A DNA stretch of 18,220 nt, taken from SIG653 sp045577455 (GTDB taxonomy: Bacteria > Bacillota > Clostridia > Oscillospirales > CAG-382). Positions 6,524 through 14,765 of this stretch are shown one piece after another (within the stretch, counting starts at the first letter, position 1; every line of letters starts with the position of its first letter). The DNA is taken from positions 1-18,220 of the forward strand of contig JAZNIJ010000142.1 in the NCBI GenBank assembly GCA_045577455.1, given 5' to 3'. A program made the position numbers and the translations under genes. The notes under the pieces are model-generated. The model worked only from the letters and a program-made list of their open reading frames with translations. It had not been told where the DNA came from and searched no databases.

Positions 6524-8407
6524 ATGACAAAAAAAGTACAAAATGATCTTAATACTCTTCTTTGTGAGTTTGCGAGCGGAAAAAGTTCGCAGGCTTATAA
6601 CATTATGGGGTGCCATAAAACAGAGGACGGATATATTTTCAGAGTTTGGGCGCCAAATGCAGAGTGTATCTTTGTTGTGGGGTCATTTAACAATTGGGAT
6701 ACATCTGCTTGCCCCATGCATAGCATTGGGTATGGAGTATGGGAGGCTACGGTTAATGAAGCACAGATTTTTGATGAATATAAATACTATATTATAAAAA
6801 AGAATGGTACAACGGTTTATAAAAGTGACCCATACGCATTTCATGCGTGCACACGCCCTGAAAATGCATCAAAAGTCTATGATTTAGAAGGGTTCACATG
6901 GACTGATTCGGAATATTGCAGTAAACGGACAAAAAAAGATATTACAAAAGAACCTATGAATATTTATGAGGTGCATTTGGGTTCATGGCTGCAGCATGAA
7001 GATGGTAATTTTTTGTCTTATACCGATATTGCCGACAAGCTTGTCAAATATGTTAAAAATATGAACTACACGCATGTAGAGCTTTTGCCTATTAGCGAAT
7101 ATCCCTATGACCCATCATGGGGATATCAGGTGACAGGGTATTATGCGCCAACATCACGATACGGGACACCTAAGGATTTTATGAAGTTGGTTGATAAATT
7201 CCATGCCGCAGGTATAGGTGTAATTTTGGATTGGGTAGGAGCGCATTTTCCTAAGGACGAGAATGGACTATACGAATTTGATGGCAGTTGTCTGTATGAA
7301 TCAAGCGATCCACTTCGAAATGAACATCCGGATTGGAAAACCCGAATTTTTGATTATTCGAGATATGAGGTTAGGTCGTTTTTAATATCAAATGTGGTAT
7401 ACTGGCTTGATAAGTATCATATTGATGGAATTCGGGTAGATGCAGTTGCATCAATGCTTTATCTGGATTATGGCAGGCAAGACGGTCAGTGGCGTCCCAA
7501 TCAATACGGGGGAAATATCAACCTTGATGCTGTCGATTTTCTTCGCGATATGAACAGTGCTGCGTTTAGATTTAACCCGTCAGCAATTATGGTGGCTGAA
7601 GAATCTACTGCTTTTCCTATGGTGACGAAGCCTGGTTATGACGGAGGTCTTGGATTTAATTTTAAATGGAATATGGGCTGGATGAATGATATGCTTGGTT
7701 ATATGTCATCAGACCCGCTTTTTAGAAAAGGCAGACAAAATGACCTGACTTTTTCGTTGACCTATGCTTTTTCGGAAAACTTTATTTTGCCCTTGTCCCA
7801 TGATGAAGTTGTTCATGGAAAAGCTTCGATGATTGGCAAGATGCCTGGAACTTATGAAGAAAAATTTGCAAACTTAAGAGCTTTTTATGGTTATATGATG
7901 GCTCATCCGGGGAAAAAGCTTAATTTTATGGGCAATGAATTTGCTCAATTTATTGAATGGGATTATAAAAAGCCTCTCGAATGGTTTATGCTTGAGTATG
8001 ACAAGCACAATAAAATGAAAAAATTTGTCAAAGACCTGAATGCTTTTTATCTTAATAACAAAGCTTTTTGGGAGAATGATACAGACTGGACAGGTTTTCA
8101 GTGGATTGCTCATGATGACCATGACCAAAGCGTTATCTCCTTCATCCGCAGAGATGAAAAAGGCGGGGAAATAATAGTTGTATGCAATTTTTGCCCTGTT
8201 ATGCGAAAAAATTATCTAATTGGAGTGCCAGATGAGGGAGAGTATAAAGCCGTACTTTCAAGTGACAGCTCTAAATACGGTGGAACAGGAACTCGCCTTC
8301 CAAGACGCAAAACAAAGAAAATACCTATGCACGGATTTGAACAGTCAATTTCTATAACCCTTCCGCCGCTTTCTACCGTGTACTACACGAAAGTAGTTAA
8401 CAAATAA
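6524..8407 (+). CDS. glgB: 1,4-alpha-glucan branching enzyme (GH13, CBM48)
   Basis: GlgB cuts an alpha-1,4 chain and reattaches it as an alpha-1,6 branch, giving glycogen its branching. A CBM48 domain covers about residues 30-120 (FRVWAPNAECIFVVGSFNNWD). The GH13 barrel carries DWVGAHFP (236-243), DGIRVDAVASMLYLDYG (301-317, nucleophile D306), VAEEST (357-362, acid E359) and LPLSHDEVVHGK (422-433, D427), followed by GNEFAQ (470-475). These are branching-enzyme signatures rather than generic amylase ones. The ATG at 6524 has AAGGGGAG 7 bp upstream. The frame is open further upstream to 6383, but that would place the promoter inside the gene and adds unlike residues. 627 residues is normal for a form with one N-terminal carbohydrate-binding domain. 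First gene of the operon; a 48-bp gap separates it from glgC. Confidence 0.97.
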   Translation: MTKKVQNDLNTLLCEFASGKSSQAYNIMGCHKTEDGYIFRVWAPNAECIFVVGSFNNWDTSACPMHSIGYGVWEATVNEAQIFDEYKYYIIKKNGTTVYKSDPYAFHACTRPENASKVYDLEGFTWTDSEYCSKRTKKDITKEPMNIYEVHLGSWLQHEDGNFLSYTDIADKLVKYVKNMNYTHVELLPISEYPYDPSWGYQVTGYYAPTSRYGTPKDFMKLVDKFHAAGIGVILDWVGAHFPKDENGLYEFDGSCLYESSDPLRNEHPDWKTRIFDYSRYEVRSFLISNVVYWLDKYHIDGIRVDAVASMLYLDYGRQDGQWRPNQYGGNINLDAVDFLRDMNSAAFRFNPSAIMVAEESTAFPMVTKPGYDGGLGFNFKWNMGWMNDMLGYMSSDPLFRKGRQNDLTFSLTYAFSENFILPLSHDEVVHGKASMIGKMPGTYEEKFANLRAFYGYMMAHPGKKLNFMGNEFAQFIEWDYKKPLEWFMLEYDKHNKMKKFVKDLNAFYLNNKAFWENDTDWTGFQWIAHDDHDQSVISFIRRDEKGGEIIVVCNFCPVMRKNYLIGVPDEGEYKAVLSSDSSKYGGTGTRLPRRKTKKIPMHGFEQSISITLPPLSTVYYTKVVNK

Positions 8408-8412
8408 TATAA

Positions 8413-8430
8413 AAACACATGTTATAATGT
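8413..8430 (+). promoter_or_regulatory. Candidate internal promoter/palindrome before glgC
   Basis: TGTTATAAT (8420-8428) is an extended -10 element without a clear -35. It overlaps a small inverted repeat, ACACAT and ATGTGT around GTTATA. It could give glgC and later genes extra transcription. The glgC ribosome binding site AAGGGGG is at 8441-8447. Confidence 0.4.
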
Positions 8431-8455
8431 GTATTAAAAAAAGGGGGTTATCCTT

Positions 8456-9640
8456 ATGTTAAACAGGAGAAAAAAATGTATTGCTATGTTGCTTGCAGGT
8501 GGGCAGGGCAGCCGGTTGCTGGTTCTTACCGACAAAACTGCTAAGCCGGCAGTACCTTTTGGAGGTAAATATCGTATTATAGATTTTCCTCTTTCTAACT
8601 GCGTCAATTCAGGAATAGACACTGTTGGTATTTTGACTCAATATCAGCCTCTGGAGTTAAATGATTACATAGGTAACGGTCAGCCTTGGGGACTTAACAG
8701 AAATTTTGGCGGAGTCCACATCTTACCACCATATGCACAATCAAAAAAAATGGAGTGGTATAAAGGAACGGCGAACGCTATATACCAAAACCTTCGTTTT
8801 ATAAAAAACTATAACCCTGAGCATGTGATAATTCTGTCGGGAGACCACATATACAAAATGGACTACTCAAAGCTACTTGAGTTTCACATTGAAAACGATG
8901 CGGAATGTACCATTGCTGTTCGAACAGTACCTATGGAAGAGGCTAGCCGATTTGGTATTATGAATGCCAACCCCGATGGTTCAATCTATGAATTTGAGGA
9001 AAAACCCCAAAACCCAAAGAGCAATTTGGCATCTATGGGGGTTTATATCTTTAAAACCGATATTCTTTGCCAATATCTTATTGAAGATGAGGCAGATGAA
9101 AATTCAGATAACGATTTCGGCAAAAATGTTATACCATCCCTCCTGCGTGACCAAAGAAGATTGTTTGCGTACAAATTTGATGGCTACTGGAAGGATGTTG
9201 GTACAATCCATAGCTTGTGGGAAGCCAATATGGAGCTTTTAGACGGAACTTTTAATATCCGTGATAAGGTGTTCAAAACATATGCACGAAACTATGCAAA
9301 ACCACCTAGTTATATTGCTAAAGACAGCGAAATTAAAAATTCCTTTGTTGCTGAAGGTTGCTCAATAAAGGGGAAAATCAGCCACTCTGTTGTATCTACC
9401 GGATGTACTGTTGAAGAAGGCGTTGAAATATACGATAGCGTGATTATGCCCGAAGCTGTTATAAAAAAAGGCGCTGTTATTAAGTATGCAATTATAGGTG
9501 AGGGTGCCGTTATTGATGAAAACACAAGAGTTGGCGATGACCCTGTTTTCTACGACAAAGAGGAGTGGGGAATCAGTGTGGTTGGTAAAGGTGAGCATAT
9601 AGCAAAAAATACTACCATAAAGCCAAATCAGGTTGTGTGA
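8456..9640 (+). CDS. glgC: Glucose-1-phosphate adenylyltransferase, catalytic subunit
   Basis: GlgC makes ADP-glucose from ATP and glucose-1-phosphate, the committed step of glycogen synthesis. The nucleotidyltransferase domain shows LLAGGQGSRL (12-21), KPAVPFGGKYRIIDFPLSN (30-48), WYKGTANAIYQN (101-112), SGDHIYKMD with metal-binding D130 (128-136), and FEEKP with glucose-phosphate-binding K183. SMGVYIF follows. Residues from about 290 onward form the left-handed beta-helix of the allosteric domain, with hexapeptide-like repeats such as VEEGVEIYDSVIM. The length of 394 residues is typical. The ATG has AAGGGGG 8 bp upstream. The stop TGA at 9638-9640 is followed directly by the glgD ribosome binding site. 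A GlgC/GlgD heteromer is expected from the pairing in Firmicutes. Confidence 0.97.
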   Translation: MLNRRKKCIAMLLAGGQGSRLLVLTDKTAKPAVPFGGKYRIIDFPLSNCVNSGIDTVGILTQYQPLELNDYIGNGQPWGLNRNFGGVHILPPYAQSKKMEWYKGTANAIYQNLRFIKNYNPEHVIILSGDHIYKMDYSKLLEFHIENDAECTIAVRTVPMEEASRFGIMNANPDGSIYEFEEKPQNPKSNLASMGVYIFKTDILCQYLIEDEADENSDNDFGKNVIPSLLRDQRRLFAYKFDGYWKDVGTIHSLWEANMELLDGTFNIRDKVFKTYARNYAKPPSYIAKDSEIKNSFVAEGCSIKGKISHSVVSTGCTVEEGVEIYDSVIMPEAVIKKGAVIKYAIIGEGAVIDENTRVGDDPVFYDKEEWGISVVGKGEHIAKNTTIKPNQVV

Positions 9641-9656
9641 GAGGAGGAGTGTGACT

Positions 9657-10772
9657 ATGAAAAGATTGACCGGTATCGTTTTTTCAAACATTTATGATGA
9701 CGCATTAGGTGACCTTACTGCTAAACGAACTGTAGCATCTTTGCCATTCGGCGGAAGATACAGACAGATTGATTATGTTTTATCTAACATGGTAAATTCG
9801 GGTATTACCTCCGTTGGAGTTATTACAAAATATAATTATGAATCGCTTATGGACCATCTTGGTTCATGTGAAGAATGGGACCTTAATCGTAAAACCGGAG
9901 GTTTGTATATTATTCCTCCGTTTGCATCCGGAAAGGGCGAGGTATATCACGGCAAGTTAGAGGCACTTAATACGGCTCTTAACTTTTTGAACAGCCAAAA
10001 GAGTGAGTATATTGTGATTTCTGACACAATAACTATATGCAATATAGATTATGAGGCGGTACTTGTTGAACATATTGCATCAGGCAAGGACATTACTGTT
10101 GTTGTTTCGTCTCAAAAAGAGGATGGCATTCATTATCCTACAGTTTTCGAAGCTAACAATGACAGTAGTGCAAAAAATATTAATGTAAACTATGAAGCAA
10201 AAGACGGTACTTTTGTTGGACTTGGTATGTTTATTCTGAAGCGTGAAGCCCTTATAGAAGTGGTTACTGAATGTGTTGCGGCAGGACATTATCACTTTGA
10301 AAAAGATTTTTTGCAGAAATATTTTAACGAAGGCAGGCTCTCGGTTAATTTGTATGAATTTGATGGAGTTGCACTTAGAAATCGTGACATAACAGCATAT
10401 CTTAAAAACAATATCAAGCTTATTGATGAAGAAGTTCAAAAAGATCTGTATAAATCGTCATCACCAATTTATACGAAGGTTCGCGATGAGATACCCACAT
10501 ATTATGGAGAGAATTCTGTAGTTGATGAATGTATTATTGCAGATGGTTGTAAAATCTATGGAGAACTTAAAAATTCTGTCCTATTCCGAGATGTGACTAT
10601 AGAAGAAGGAGCACAGGTTATTGGCTCTGTTGTTATGCAAGGAACCAAAATTAAAAAGGGCGCCTATATTGAAAATGCTATAATTGATAAGAATGTAATA
10701 ATAACAGAGGACACTCGACTTTTAGGCGCTAATGCAAGACCTGTTATTATAAAGAAAGGTGAGACAATATGA
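9657..10772 (+). CDS. glgD: GlgD, non-catalytic regulatory partner of GlgC
   Basis: GlgD is a paralogue of GlgC found in Firmicutes; it joins GlgC in a heteromer and alters its activity. The fold is recognisable from LPFGGRYRQIDYVLSNMVNSGI (29-50), GGLYIIPPFA (81-90), VYHGKLEAL (96-104) and a C-terminal beta-helix (SVVMQGTKIKKGAYIENAII). Catalytic signatures are lost: the N-terminal glycine-rich motif reads TGIVFSNIYDDALG, and GDH of GlgC is replaced by SDT in ISDTITICNID (121-131). So it should not make ADP-glucose itself. I chose the ATG at 9657 with GGAGGAG 7 bp before it. An in-frame ATG at 9633 inside glgC has no ribosome binding site. The gap to glgC is 16 bp, and the last four bases overlap the glgA start. 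Confidence 0.95.
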   Translation: MKRLTGIVFSNIYDDALGDLTAKRTVASLPFGGRYRQIDYVLSNMVNSGITSVGVITKYNYESLMDHLGSCEEWDLNRKTGGLYIIPPFASGKGEVYHGKLEALNTALNFLNSQKSEYIVISDTITICNIDYEAVLVEHIASGKDITVVVSSQKEDGIHYPTVFEANNDSSAKNINVNYEAKDGTFVGLGMFILKREALIEVVTECVAAGHYHFEKDFLQKYFNEGRLSVNLYEFDGVALRNRDITAYLKNNIKLIDEEVQKDLYKSSSPIYTKVRDEIPTYYGENSVVDECIIADGCKIYGELKNSVLFRDVTIEEGAQVIGSVVMQGTKIKKGAYIENAIIDKNVIITEDTRLLGANARPVIIKKGETI

Positions 10773-12196
10773 AGATACTTTATGCCGCAAGTGAGGCTGC
10801 GCCTTATATAAAAAGTGGCGGTCTTGGTGATGTTGCGCAGGCACTTCCTGCGGCTTTGGCTAAGGAAAAAGATGTTGAAGTAAGTGTATTTATACCATAT
10901 TATAAATCTATTAAAGATAACCCTGACATTAAGGTTGAGTTTGTCAAAAATTTTAATGTTTATGTTGCGTGGCGCAGGGAATATGTAGGTATTTTCAAAG
11001 CGGTAAGCCGAAGCAAAAAACTAAACTATTATTTTGTTGACAACGAACATTATTTTTATCGTGATGGTATTTACGGTCATTATGATGACGGAGAAAGATT
11101 TACATTTTTCTCTTTGGCAATTCTGGAAGCTATGCGTCAAATGGATTACTTCCCTGATATAATTCATTGTAATGATTGGCAAACAGCGCTTATTCCGGTG
11201 CTCAAAAAAGCTTTATATAACGGTGTTTATGACAATGCTCGAACTGTGTTTACCATTCATAATATTGAATATCAAGGCAAAATGCCAAATGAATTTATGC
11301 AGAATGTTATTGGCGTTGACGAATATTACAGAAATGTTTTAACCTATGACAACTGCATTAATTTTATGAAAAGTGCCATAGTTATGGCGGATAAGGTAAC
11401 AACTGTATCGAGAACATATTCCCATGAAATTCGACACGCGTATTTCGCACACGGGTTGCAGGATATTTTAAAAGAGAACGAATATAAAATTGCAGGTATT
11501 GTCAATGGTATTAATACTGACTTGTATAATCCTGCAAAGGATTCGCTTATTTTTGAAAACTATACTGCAGCTGACCTTTCAGGAAAGGCTAAAAATAAGG
11601 CAGAACTTCAGAAGATGCTTGGGCTTTCGGTTTTGCCAGATGTGCCGATGATAGCTATGATTTCCAGATTGGTAAGTCATAAGGGGCTTGACCTTGTGGA
11701 ATATGTTATGAATGAGCTTATGCAAAGAAACTTGCAGTTTGTAGTCATAGGAACGGGCGACTCAAAATATGAGGATATGTTTAATTTTAATGCCTATATT
11801 CATCATGATAAAATGTCTGCAAATATTACTTTTAATCCAGAACTTGCAAATAAGCTTTATGCGGCAGCAGATATGTTCCTGATGCCGTCTAAAAGTGAGC
11901 CTTGCGGTCTTTCGCAGCTTATTGCTATGCGGTACGGAACTGTGCCTATTGTGCGTGAAACAGGCGGTCTTGTTGACACAGTGCCACCGTTAAATGTGGA
12001 AACTTTAGAGGGTAAAGGTTTTACTTTTAAGGGTTATAATGCTCACGATATGCTTGGCGCAATTGACAGGTGTATTGATTTTTACGGCAATCACAAAAAG
12101 TGGGATAAGCACATAAAGAACCTTATTAAATATAATAGTGGTTGGAAGACTTCAGTAAGTGAGTATTTAAATTTATATAATGAATTAACTAAATAG
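10769..12196 (+). CDS. glgA: Glycogen synthase (GT5, ADP-glucose dependent)
   Basis: GlgA transfers glucose from ADP-glucose to the non-reducing end of an alpha-1,4-glucan. The N-terminal Rossmann domain begins MKILYAASEAAPYIKSGGLGDV, with the ADP-glucose-binding lysine K15 in KSGGLGDV. PDIIHCNDWQTAL (129-141) and FTIHNIEYQG (161-170) follow. The C-terminal domain has SRLVSHKGLDLV (299-310) and PSKSEPCGLSQLIAMRYG (373-390, catalytic E377), then VRETGGL. The 475-residue length matches the family. The ATG overlaps the glgD stop (ATGA), so translation is probably coupled; the ribosome binding site AAAGGTGAG lies inside glgD. The stop is 9 bp before glgP. Confidence 0.97.
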   Translation: MKILYAASEAAPYIKSGGLGDVAQALPAALAKEKDVEVSVFIPYYKSIKDNPDIKVEFVKNFNVYVAWRREYVGIFKAVSRSKKLNYYFVDNEHYFYRDGIYGHYDDGERFTFFSLAILEAMRQMDYFPDIIHCNDWQTALIPVLKKALYNGVYDNARTVFTIHNIEYQGKMPNEFMQNVIGVDEYYRNVLTYDNCINFMKSAIVMADKVTTVSRTYSHEIRHAYFAHGLQDILKENEYKIAGIVNGINTDLYNPAKDSLIFENYTAADLSGKAKNKAELQKMLGLSVLPDVPMIAMISRLVSHKGLDLVEYVMNELMQRNLQFVVIGTGDSKYEDMFNFNAYIHHDKMSANITFNPELANKLYAAADMFLMPSKSEPCGLSQLIAMRYGTVPIVRETGGLVDTVPPLNVETLEGKGFTFKGYNAHDMLGAIDRCIDFYGNHKKWDKHIKNLIKYNSGWKTSVSEYLNLYNELTK

Positions 12197-12205
12197 GAGA
12201 AGACA

Positions 12206-14707
12206 ATGGAAATTAAAACATCTACATCATCAACAAAGAAAAAAACAACGATTTCTGCTTCAAATAAACCGAAAACAGAAGCAACTACACAGAAGACCAC
12301 AAAGTATAACGCTGAAGTTAAGATGCTTTCTAGCGCATGTGAAAGACTTTTTGGTTGTGACATTAAAGAAGCTACATCACAGCAGATGTACAAATCCCTT
12401 TGCAGTGTTGTTCAGGAGCTTCTTGCCACAAAGAGAAAGAAGTTTCATGATAAATACCGCAAAAATGGTGATAAACAGGTTTATTATATGTCAATGGAAT
12501 TTTTGGTAGGTACATCGCTTCGCAACAATCTATATAACCTTGGTGTTGAAGAAAATTTTGCCAATGCAGTGAAAAAGTGTGGGTTTAACATTCAAGATAT
12601 ATACGATATGGAGCCGGATGCAGGCCTTGGAAACGGTGGCCTTGGACGACTTGCGTCTTGCTATCTTGATTCAATGACAAGTGTAGGACTTCCCGGAACA
12701 GGATTTTCAATTCGATATGAATTTGGCATTTTCAAGCAGAAAATAGTCGATGGCTGGCAGATGGAGTTCCCTGATGACTGGCTTAGCATGGGTGATGTTT
12801 GGCTTAATCCCAGAGAAGACGAAGCTGTTGAAGTAAAGTTTGGCGGTGAAGTTAATGGTTGGGATGATAATGGAAAGTATAAGGTTGCACATACAAATTA
12901 TAATTCTGTTATTGCTGTACCCTATGATATGTATATCTCAGGATACGACACAGGAGCGGTTAATAAACTGGTTCTGTGGAGTGCAAAATCTAAAAATCGT
13001 TTTGATATGGCTGCCTTTTCTCGTGGTGATTATGCAAAATCACTTGAAGAGAATACCATGGCAGAGGTTATTTCAAAGGTTCTTTACCCTGCAGATGATC
13101 ATATCGCAGGAAAAATTCTAAGACTGAAACAACAGTATTTACTTGTATCTGCATCGCTGCAAAGTATTATAAACAACCACTTAAAGCGTTGCGGTACGAT
13201 TGATAACCTGTCTGAAAAAATTGCTATTCATATTAACGATACGCATCCGGCTCTTTGCGTGCCTGAGCTTATGCGAATTCTTGTGGATGAATATGATTAT
13301 GGTTGGGACGATGCATGGAAAATCACAAGCGAGACATTAACCTATACAAACCATACTGTTATGAGCGAGGCTCTTGAACGCTGGAATGAAAACCTGTTCA
13401 AAGAACAATTGCCCCGAATCCACCAGATTGTATGCGAAATCAACCGTCGTCTGGTTGCGCAGCTTAATGTGATTTATCCGGGGGATATCGCAAAGATTGA
13501 TTATATGGCGGTAATAGCCCATGGAGAAGTTCGCATGGCTAACCTTTGCCTTGCTGCGTGTCATAAGGTGAATGGTGTTTCAAAGCTTCATAGTGATATC
13601 TTGAAAAACGGTATTTTCCACGATTATTATAATATTAATAAGGATAAATTTACAAATGTAACCAATGGTATAGCATACAGAAGATGGCTCTGTCAGTCTA
13701 ATCCTGAACTTACTGCATACCTGGCAGAGTTAATTGGTGACGGGTTTAAGCACGACAGCATGGAGCTTGAAAAGCTTTTAAAATATGTTGATGACGAAAA
13801 AGTATTAAATAAGCTTTGTGAAATTAAACATAGTAACAAAGTCCGCCTTGCAAATTATATTGCTGAGACAAATGGTATTAATGTTGATCCTAATTCTATA
13901 TTTGATATTCAAGTTAAGCGTCTTCATGAATATAAGCGTCAGCTCTTAAATGTGCTTCACATTTTATACCTTTACAATAAAATCAAAAATAACCCAAAAG
14001 GTGATTATGTTCCAAGAACATTTATATTTGCTGCAAAGGCATCGGCGGGTTATGTTATGGCAAAACAAATTATCCGTTTGATTGTTGCCGTATCAGATAT
14101 GATTAACTCCGACCCTGAGGTTCGTGACAAGATTAAGGTTGTATTTATTGAAGACTACAAAGTCTCTCTTGCTGAAATTATTATTCCTGCAGCAGATATT
14201 TCTGAACAAATTTCTATTGCCGGCAAAGAAGCATCAGGAACGGGTAATATGAAGCTTATGATTAACGGTGCTGTAACCTTAGGAACCTTAGATGGTGCCA
14301 ATGTTGAAATACATGAGCAAGTTGGGGACGAAAATATGTTCCTGTTTGGTCTTCACGCAGATGAGGTGGAGGAGCTATGGAAAAAGGGGTATCGCCCGAT
14401 GGATTATTTGAACAATAATCCCGAACTTAAGGAAGTTATTGATATGCTCACATCAGGCGTTTTAGGCGTTAAATTTGAGGATATCAGACGCTCACTCCTC
14501 ACAAATGATTTTGGTGTTGCAGATAATTATATGATTCTGGCTGATTTCGCCGATTATGTAAGGGCACATGAGGATGCAGAAAAAGCTTATCGTTCAAAGC
14601 TTGATTTTGCCCGTATGTCTTTGGTTAATATTGCCAAGGCAGGAATTTTCTCTTCGGATAGGGCTATTAAAGAATATGCAGATAACATTTGGAATATGAA
14701 ATATTAA
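12206..14707 (+). CDS. glgP: Glycogen/starch/alpha-glucan phosphorylase (GT35)
   Basis: GlgP releases glucose-1-phosphate from chain ends using phosphate and pyridoxal phosphate. The PLP site EASGTGNMKLMIN is present, with Schiff-base lysine K683. Other family segments include YYMSMEFLVG (93-102), DAGLGNGGLGRLASCYLDS (138-156), INDTHPAL (343-350), VTNGIAYRRWL (485-495) and DIQVKRLHEYKRQLLN (567-582). The length of 833 residues is normal, but the first 33 residues are a Thr/Ser/Lys-rich low-complexity stretch before the conserved part, an odd feature. The ATG has AGGAGA overlapping the glgA stop, 5 bp upstream, so the extension is probably translated. Its product, glucose-1-phosphate, is also the GlgC substrate, so synthesis and breakdown are coded on one transcript. 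Confidence 0.97.
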   Translation: MEIKTSTSSTKKKTTISASNKPKTEATTQKTTKYNAEVKMLSSACERLFGCDIKEATSQQMYKSLCSVVQELLATKRKKFHDKYRKNGDKQVYYMSMEFLVGTSLRNNLYNLGVEENFANAVKKCGFNIQDIYDMEPDAGLGNGGLGRLASCYLDSMTSVGLPGTGFSIRYEFGIFKQKIVDGWQMEFPDDWLSMGDVWLNPREDEAVEVKFGGEVNGWDDNGKYKVAHTNYNSVIAVPYDMYISGYDTGAVNKLVLWSAKSKNRFDMAAFSRGDYAKSLEENTMAEVISKVLYPADDHIAGKILRLKQQYLLVSASLQSIINNHLKRCGTIDNLSEKIAIHINDTHPALCVPELMRILVDEYDYGWDDAWKITSETLTYTNHTVMSEALERWNENLFKEQLPRIHQIVCEINRRLVAQLNVIYPGDIAKIDYMAVIAHGEVRMANLCLAACHKVNGVSKLHSDILKNGIFHDYYNINKDKFTNVTNGIAYRRWLCQSNPELTAYLAELIGDGFKHDSMELEKLLKYVDDEKVLNKLCEIKHSNKVRLANYIAETNGINVDPNSIFDIQVKRLHEYKRQLLNVLHILYLYNKIKNNPKGDYVPRTFIFAAKASAGYVMAKQIIRLIVAVSDMINSDPEVRDKIKVVFIEDYKVSLAEIIIPAADISEQISIAGKEASGTGNMKLMINGAVTLGTLDGANVEIHEQVGDENMFLFGLHADEVEELWKKGYRPMDYLNNNPELKEVIDMLTSGVLGVKFEDIRRSLLTNDFGVADNYMILADFADYVRAHEDAEKAYRSKLDFARMSLVNIAKAGIFSSDRAIKEYADNIWNMKY

Positions 14708-14714
14708 AGTATTT

Positions 14715-14739
14715 GGCATAAGGGGTAACCTCTTATGCC
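14715..14739 (+). terminator. Strong hairpin between glgP and the second GH13 gene (partial terminator or processing site)
   Basis: GGCATAAGGGG and CCTCTTATGCC pair over 11 bp (one G-U) with a TAA loop. The sequence after it, TGAATATTTGTT, has only a poor U tract. It may reduce, rather than stop, transcription into the downstream gene or protect the 3' end of the glg message. Confidence 0.55.
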
Positions 14740-14765
14740 TGAATATTTGTTAAGCGGTGAAAATA

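Noticed and set aside
9633..9656. glgD start overlapping the end of glgC
   Set aside because: No ribosome binding site precedes 9633, while GGAGGAG sits 7 bp before the ATG at 9657, where family members begin.
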